This document shows positions 13,931 to 18,506 of a stretch of DNA of 18,506 nt, in pieces (within the stretch, counting starts at the first letter, position 1; every line of letters begins with the position of its first letter). The stretch is from positions 1-18,506 of the forward strand of contig JAZSGT010000072.1 in the NCBI GenBank assembly GCA_045532865.1, written 5' to 3'. The notes beneath the pieces were generated by a model that made no database searches, was not told where the DNA came from, and saw nothing but the letters and a program-made list of their open reading frames with translations. The position numbers and the translations under genes were made by a program. The stretch comes from RGIG4140 sp045532865 (GTDB taxonomy: Bacteria; Pseudomonadota; Alphaproteobacteria; CAAHEQ01; UBA3637).

Positions 13931-16291
13931 TTAAGCCCTCAATTCAGCACCTGTTGCTTTTTTAACAGCATTGATAATTTGAACACTTAAAATTTCAATT
14001 TCTTTATCTGTCATTGTCTTATCCATTGGTGAAATTGTCACTTGAACAGCCAATGATTTTTTATCTTCAGGGAGTTTATCCCCCTCATAAACATCAAAGA
14101 TTGAAACATCTGTGATTTTTTCTTTATCAACATTTGCAATTACTGATATAATCTTTCCTGCCTCAACTTGTTTATCTGCAACAAAAGCAAAATCACGAGT
14201 TAAAGGCATTAAGCTAGACATTTTAAGCAATTTTTGAGATTTTGATTTTTGACGAGGTTGTGGTACATTATCCATATAAATTTCAAATGCGGCAACAGGG
14301 GTCTTAATATCAAAAATCTTCAAAATTGCAGGATGAATTTCACCAAAATGAGCGATTACATTTTTCCCCAAAACAAAAGAGCCTGATCTACCTGGATGAT
14401 ACCATGAAGGTGCTCTTCTTGCAATTTGCAAGTTTTGTGGTGCCTCAATTGAACAAAGCGCATCTAAAGCATCTGCTTTTGCATCAAAAACATCAACCCC
14501 ACGTTGCTCAGCCAAAAAGTGACGAGGATAGAAATTTCCAGCTCTCACTCCAGAAGCAACCATACGTTGTTCATTTGGAACTGTTGAGTAGAATTCTGGT
14601 CCAACTTCAAACAATTGAACGTCTTTAATTCCTCTATCTTGATTACGTTTCACAGCAGATAATAAATTTGGAATTAAAGATGGACGCATTTCATCTAAAT
14701 CTGAAGCAATTGGATTTGCAATTTTGATACCTTTTGAATCAAAATGCTTTGCCAATTTCGAATCCATAAATGACCATGTAATTGCTTGGTTCAATCCTCG
14801 ATTTGCCAACGCTCTTCTGATTGCAACTTCTCTTTTTTGATGTGGCAATAAAATGCTTGTAGACAAATTCACAGGACGCAATGGGGCATTTGGCAAGTCA
14901 TCTAATCCATAAATTCTGACAATTTCTTCAACAAGATCAGCTTTTAATTTCACATCATTTGAACGCCATGATGGAACATGAACTTTGTTTCCTTCTACTT
15001 TAAAACCAAGCTTTTCTAAAATAGAAACAGCTTTTTCTTTTGGAATTTCAAAACCACAAAGACGTTTGATTTCATTAAAATCAAAATCAATTGCGTGAGC
15101 CCATTCAACACCCTTACCTGCAATGATAATATTAGATGCTTCACCACCACAAATATCTAAAATAAGTTTTGTTGCTTTTTCATTAGCCATGATTTGTGAA
15201 TCAGGATCAATTCCTCGTTCAAAACGTGTTCTTGAATCAGATTCTGCATTCAAAACACGACCCGTTGAAGCAATTGAAATTGGGTTAAAATAAGCAGCTT
15301 CTAAAAACACATTAACCGTTTCTTCTGTACACCCAGTTTCTTCCCCCCCCATAATCCCTGCAATACTTTGTGCTTTTTGTGCATCAGCAATTACAGTCAT
15401 TCCTTCTTGCAATAAATATTCTTTTTCATCTAAGGCTTTTAATGTTTCACCATCTTTAGCAGAACGGACATAAATATCCCCCGTCAATTTATCTGCATCA
15501 AAAACGTGTAACGGTCTGCATTCTGCAATGTTCATATAGTTTGTAATATCCACCAATGCAGAAATTGGTCTTAATCCCATTGAAATTAAGAAATCTTGCA
15601 TCCACTTTGGACTTTGACCGTTTTTTACATTTCTGATATAACGACCAACAAATTCTGGACAATTTTCATCTTCCATATGAATTTGAATTGGCGATTCAAA
15701 AGCACCTTTCACAGGTGTTGGATCTTGATATAAGAATGTACCAATTCCTGTTGCACTTAAATCTCTTGCAATGCCTTTAACCCCAAAACAATCACCTCTA
15801 TTTGGTGTTACATTCACATCAAAAATAACATCTGATGAAAAGAACTCTGTTGCAGGCGTACCTGCTGGTAAATCTGTTTTTAAATCTAAAATGCCAGAAT
15901 GATCTGTACCCATGTTCAATTCTTTTTCAGAACAGAGCATACCCATACTTTCAACACCACGAATCACACCTTTTTCCAAGCGTTCCCCATAGCATGGGAT
16001 CATCACACCAGGACGAGCTAAAATTGATTTCATTCCTTCATAAACATTTGGCGCACCACAGACAACTTGAATTATTTCATCACCTGTTGAAACACGCAAA
16101 ATATGGAGTTTGTCTGCATTTGGGTGATTTTCAACAGCTTTAATTTCAGCAATGATAAACCCTTCTAAATCAGCACCCTTATCAACAATTTCTTCAACCT
16201 CTAACCCAATTGAAGTTAATTTGTCTGCAATTTCTTGTTGTGTCGCTGTCGTATCTAAATATTGTTTTAATGCACTAAGAGAGAGTTTCAT
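13931..16291 (-). CDS. pheT: Phenylalanyl-tRNA synthetase beta subunit
   Basis: This 786-residue large subunit of the (alpha-beta)2 PheRS contributes tRNA binding, editing and structure. An EMAP-II-like tRNA-binding domain covers about 42-150 (IIAEIKAVENHPNADKLHI, VVCGAPNVYEG). B3/B4 editing and B5 DNA-like domains follow in the middle. The final 95 residues are the FDX-ACB anticodon-binding domain (LMPLTRDFAFVADKQVEAG through the C-terminus). Length is normal. Its ATG overlaps the pheS stop by four bases (ATGA), so the subunits are made from one coupled message in balance. It ends at a clear terminator. Confidence 0.97.
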   Translation of the reverse strand: MKLSLSALKQYLDTTATQQEIADKLTSIGLEVEEIVDKGADLEGFIIAEIKAVENHPNADKLHILRVSTGDEIIQVVCGAPNVYEGMKSILARPGVMIPCYGERLEKGVIRGVESMGMLCSEKELNMGTDHSGILDLKTDLPAGTPATEFFSSDVIFDVNVTPNRGDCFGVKGIARDLSATGIGTFLYQDPTPVKGAFESPIQIHMEDENCPEFVGRYIRNVKNGQSPKWMQDFLISMGLRPISALVDITNYMNIAECRPLHVFDADKLTGDIYVRSAKDGETLKALDEKEYLLQEGMTVIADAQKAQSIAGIMGGEETGCTEETVNVFLEAAYFNPISIASTGRVLNAESDSRTRFERGIDPDSQIMANEKATKLILDICGGEASNIIIAGKGVEWAHAIDFDFNEIKRLCGFEIPKEKAVSILEKLGFKVEGNKVHVPSWRSNDVKLKADLVEEIVRIYGLDDLPNAPLRPVNLSTSILLPHQKREVAIRRALANRGLNQAITWSFMDSKLAKHFDSKGIKIANPIASDLDEMRPSLIPNLLSAVKRNQDRGIKDVQLFEVGPEFYSTVPNEQRMVASGVRAGNFYPRHFLAEQRGVDVFDAKADALDALCSIEAPQNLQIARRAPSWYHPGRSGSFVLGKNVIAHFGEIHPAILKIFDIKTPVAAFEIYMDNVPQPRQKSKSQKLLKMSSLMPLTRDFAFVADKQVEAGKIISVIANVDKEKITDVSIFDVYEGDKLPEDKKSLAVQVTISPMDKTMTDKEIEILSVQIINAVKKATGAELRA

Positions 16292-17379
16292 CGTTTTAAT
16301 CCTCCATTTAAACTTAAACCACTGGTATTTGTTGGAATGTCAAGAGGCAAAAATCCATAATGTTTAATCCATCTCATATCAGCATCAAAAAAACTTCTCA
16401 AATCAGGAATACCATATTTGAGCATTGCAAATCTGTCAATTCCACATCCAAAAGCAAAACCTTGATATACATCTGGGTCTAATCCACAATTTTTAAGAAC
16501 ATTTGGATGTACCATACCACATCCTAATAATTCACACCAACCAGCTCCGGATTTGATTTTAAATTCACCATTTTCACGTGAGCAACCTACATCAGCTTCA
16601 TATGATGGCTCTGTAAATGGGAAGTATGATGGTCTAAAACGAAGAGCAACATCATCTGTTTCAAAAAAGAGCTTCATAAACTCAACCAACGTTGTTTTTA
16701 AATGAGCAAGGTTTGTTTCTGTATCAATAACTAACCCTTCAATTTGATGGAACATTGGCGTATGAGTCATATCATAATCCCTACGATATGTACGCCCAGG
16801 AGCTACAATTTTAATTGGTGGTTTTTTATTCTCCATTGTACGGATTTGCACACCAGATGTTTGAGTTCTTAACACTTTATCAACAGTATTTTCCATAAAG
16901 AATGTTGCTTGCATTTGACGTGCAGGATGTGAAGGTGGAATATTTAAAGCTTCAAAATTGTGGAAATCATCTTCAATATCTGGACCTTCAGCTAAATCAA
17001 ACCCCATTTGTGCAAAAATTGAAAGCATTTCTTCCATAACTTGAGAAACAGGGTGAATTCTCCCCATATTCACTTGTGGTCTTACAGGTAAAGTAACATC
17101 AACCATTTCTGATTTTAAACGTTCATTTAATTCTTTTTCTTCTAATTCAGCTTTTTTTGTTTCAATTGCTGTTGCAACCTCTGTTTTAAAAACATTCAAT
17201 AGCTGACCAGCTGATTTTCTTTCTTCAACAGATAAAGAGCCCAATTCTTTCATCTGAGCTGTAATTGAACCACTTTTTCCCAATGTTTTCACACGAACAT
17301 CATCTAATGCAATTAACGTCTCAGACACTTGAATTGCATTTAAAATTTCTTCACGCATTTTATTAATTTTTTGTTCCAT
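16288..17379 (-). CDS. pheS: Phenylalanyl-tRNA synthetase alpha subunit
   Basis: This 363-residue catalytic subunit of PheRS joins phenylalanine to tRNA-Phe, whose gene lies at 11700 in this window. After an N-terminal coiled coil (about 1-90) that grips tRNA come class II motif 2 (GRTYRRDYDMTHTPMFHQIE, 195-214) and motif 3 (FGCGIDRFAMLKYGI, 310-324), with the phenylalanine pocket GAGWCELLGCGMVHP (278-292). The tail after 345 is a short extension. The stop is TGA, unusual in a window that prefers TAA, because it is part of the ATGA overlap with pheT. Motif 2 has YDMTHTP where many PheS have SDATHTP, a small change. Confidence 0.97.
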   Translation of the reverse strand: MEQKINKMREEILNAIQVSETLIALDDVRVKTLGKSGSITAQMKELGSLSVEERKSAGQLLNVFKTEVATAIETKKAELEEKELNERLKSEMVDVTLPVRPQVNMGRIHPVSQVMEEMLSIFAQMGFDLAEGPDIEDDFHNFEALNIPPSHPARQMQATFFMENTVDKVLRTQTSGVQIRTMENKKPPIKIVAPGRTYRRDYDMTHTPMFHQIEGLVIDTETNLAHLKTTLVEFMKLFFETDDVALRFRPSYFPFTEPSYEADVGCSRENGEFKIKSGAGWCELLGCGMVHPNVLKNCGLDPDVYQGFAFGCGIDRFAMLKYGIPDLRSFFDADMRWIKHYGFLPLDIPTNTSGLSLNGGLKR

Positions 17380-17438
17380 AAAATAGCCTTTTCTTTTTTT
17401 TGATATTGAAGATTTTTATCCCAATTGGAATAGGCTTG

Positions 17439-17447
17439 GTTATAGCA
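17439..17447 (-). promoter_or_regulatory. Extended -10 promoter of pheST
   Basis: The minus strand reads TGCTATAAC, an extended -10 element with a weak T-rich -35 region. Transcription would start near 17432, giving a leader of about 50 bases before the pheS ATG. A near-perfect dyad, ATCCCAATTGGAAT at 17418-17431, lies at the expected start site and could be an operator, which is inference. Confidence 0.45.
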
Positions 17448-17497
17448 TATTTTTTATAAAAAATAAAGAGTAAAAATCGCATTTTTTTACAAATAAA

Positions 17498-17526
17498 TTG
17501 ACAATTCAAACTCTTTTTGTTACCCT
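17498..17526 (+). promoter_or_regulatory. Promoter of the small orphan gene between rplT and pheS
   Basis: A perfect TTGACA (17498-17503) is followed after 17 bases by TACCCT (17521-17526), which keeps only the outer positions of the -10 box. Transcription would start near 17533 and leave about 32 bases before ATG 17565. Confidence 0.5.
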
Positions 17527-17564
17527 ACAAAAAGGAAGGATTTTTACAAAAAAAAGGATACCGC

Positions 17565-17786
17565 ATGACCGAAGAAAAAAACGATACCCTTTTAGCTTCT
17601 TTAACGCACATTTCTGATTCCAAAGAAGTGCGAGAATATGAGCATTCCCTTCTTTCCAAATACGCAAAAATTATGAAAAACAGACAAGATTTTATTTTAA
17701 AAAATCAAAGAAATTCAACCCCCAACAACCCCTCATTTGACGAACTTATGTTTTCCTTTGATGAAGAAAATTTTTCAAAGTTTTAA
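17565..17786 (+). CDS. Small orphan protein of unknown function
   Basis: This is a 73-residue soluble protein. AAGGA (17554-17558) lies six bases before ATG 17565; a longer frame from 17517 would ignore this site. The sequence is charged: a helix at about 20-48 (EVREYEHSLLSKYAKIMKNR) and an acidic and aromatic tail (SFDELMFSFDEENFSKF) of the type that can bind a partner. I recognise no domain. It sits alone on the plus strand between rpmI-rplT and pheST, which in many bacteria are adjacent on one strand, so it splits that region and is convergent with rplT. Confidence 0.7.
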   Translation: MTEEKNDTLLASLTHISDSKEVREYEHSLLSKYAKIMKNRQDFILKNQRNSTPNNPSFDELMFSFDEENFSKF

Positions 17787-17840
17787 GAACTCTTTTTAAT
17801 CATTTTTTAACAAATAAATCTTATCATTCCAATACAATAA

Positions 17841-17879
17841 AAAAAACACTGTTCCAATAATATTGAAACAGTGTTTTTT
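17841..17879. terminator. Bidirectional terminator between the orphan gene and rplT
   Basis: A long dyad: AAAAAACACTGTT (17841-17853) with AACAGTGTTTTTT (17867-17879), extended inward by CAAT / ATTG after one C-A mismatch, with a 3-base loop. T runs follow on both strands. It lies between convergent stops at 17786 and 17893. Confidence 0.9.
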
Positions 17880-17892
17880 ATACTGAACAAAA

Positions 17893-18246
17893 TTATAAAG
17901 CAGCTTTTGCTTTTTCAACCAAACCAGCAAATGCTTTTGAATCATTCAAAGCAATATCTGCCAACATTTTACGGTCCAAAGCAATACCAGCTTTTGCCAA
18001 TCCGTTCATAAAGCGGGAATAAACCATTCCGTTTGCACGAACAGCTGCGTTAATACGCACAATCCATAATTGACGGATTTCTGTTTTTTTCTTGCGACGG
18101 TCACGGTAGGCATATTGCAAGCCTTTTTCAACTTTTTGTTTAGCAACTGTGTAAACCTTAGAGTTACGTCCACGGTAACCTTTTGCTAATTTAAGAATTT
18201 TATTGTGTTTTGCACGAACTGTCGTACCACGTTTAACTCTAGCCAT
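17893..18246 (-). CDS. rplT: 50S ribosomal protein L20
   Basis: This 117-residue L20 is needed early in large-subunit assembly. The typical start MARVKRGTTVRAKHNKILKL and the segments AKGYRGRNSKVY, YAYRDRRKKK and RQLWIVRINAAVRANGM are present. GGAGGT lies five bases before the ATG. It follows rpmI after 12 bases, as in the usual infC-rpmI-rplT operon, whose infC would lie to the right of the window. It ends at the bidirectional terminator rather than continuing into pheS. Confidence 0.97.
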   Translation of the reverse strand: MARVKRGTTVRAKHNKILKLAKGYRGRNSKVYTVAKQKVEKGLQYAYRDRRKKKTEIRQLWIVRINAAVRANGMVYSRFMNGLAKAGIALDRKMLADIALNDSKAFAGLVEKAKAAL

Positions 18247-18258
18247 TGTATACCTCCA

Positions 18259-18453
18259 TTATCCAATCAAAAATTTCTTAATGACTTTTGAAGCAGCTTC
18301 ACTCATAATTGTGCAGCCTCTTGCTTTTCTTTTCATTTTTGAAGATTTACAAAGTAAGTTGTGACGTTTAAAGGATTGAGTTCCTTTGATCTTTCCTGTT
18401 CCTGTTAAGGAAATACGCTTCTTATCTGCGCTTTTTGTTTTTAATTTAGGCAT
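18259..18453 (-). CDS. rpmI: 50S ribosomal protein L35
   Basis: This is a 64-residue L35 with the family pattern MPKLKTKSADKKR, TGTGKIKG and KRHNLL. Two ATGs lie close together (18459 and 18453). The second fits the family start MPK and has AAGGGA seven bases upstream, while the first is only one base from that site, so 18453 is chosen. The promoter and infC are outside the window. Confidence 0.95.
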   Translation of the reverse strand: MPKLKTKSADKKRISLTGTGKIKGTQSFKRHNLLCKSSKMKRKARGCTIMSEAASKVIKKFLIG

Positions 18454-18506
18454 TTTCATTTCCCTTTACTAATAAAATGTTAACAAATGACCTGAAGGCA
18501 GCCTGT

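Noticed and set aside
2783..18501. Inverted copies of the 10-mer CTGAAGGCAG at 2783-2792 and 18492-18501
   Set aside because: They are only ten bases long, about 16 kb apart and in unrelated contexts; this is expected by chance or common use.
1..18506. CRISPR arrays, insertion sequences, phage genes or restriction systems
   Set aside because: No direct-repeat arrays, terminal inverted repeats, transposase or phage-like motifs were seen on either strand.

Overview
The window is AT-rich, densely coded, housekeeping-type chromosome. It carries no insertion sequence, phage gene, CRISPR array or other mobile element that I can see. The best guess for the host is an AT-rich, probably uncultured (perhaps gut- or host-associated) alphaproteobacterium. 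The main argument is the order dksA-like / maf / RNase E-G / yacG / tRNA-Phe, together with a DksA whose zinc finger is reduced to one cysteine as in many Alphaproteobacteria. The Xer, PriA, L9, L20, L35, PheS and PheT proteins are also bacterial and fit this. TAA is the usual stop, the ribosome binding sites are purine-rich, and sigma-70-like promoters with 17-bp spacers can be read by eye.

Layout from left to right: (1) the end of an unidentified reading frame entering from the left; (2) a small membrane-anchored unknown gene with a strong terminator; (3) a single-chain (alpha2-type) glycyl-tRNA synthetase with its own promoter and terminator; (4) on the minus strand, a two-gene operon of unknown small proteins downstream of xerC; (5) divergent from xerC, priA followed by a small two-helix membrane protein; (6) the rpsF-rpsR-rplI ribosomal operon, preceded by a structured leader; (7) on the minus strand, a large exported cysteine-rich TPR/Sel1-like protein; (8) the plus-strand cluster dksA, maf, rng-like and yacG, then tRNA-Phe(GAA); (9) on the minus strand, a Nudix hydrolase behind an unrecognised 268-residue protein, and a YgiW-type exported OB-fold protein; (10) pheS-pheT on the minus strand, rpmI-rplT on the minus strand, and between them a small plus-strand orphan gene.

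The known genes are mostly translation (GlyRS, PheRS, S6, S18, L9, L20, L35, tRNA-Phe), genome maintenance (XerC dimer resolution, PriA restart, YacG gyrase inhibitor) and stress or growth control (DksA, Maf, Nudix, RNase E/G). The unknown genes (454-798, 2429-2994, 6052-6543, 7972-9351, 12463-13269, 17565-17786) are single or paired lineage-type genes between them. I see no convincing new multi-gene defence or metabolic system. The points most worth a second look are the alpha2 GlyRS in an alphaproteobacterial setting, the rpsF leader, the 268-residue protein whose halves resemble DUF6273-type motifs in swapped order, and the paired unknown operon behind xerC. No gene-free stretch exceeds 300 bases.
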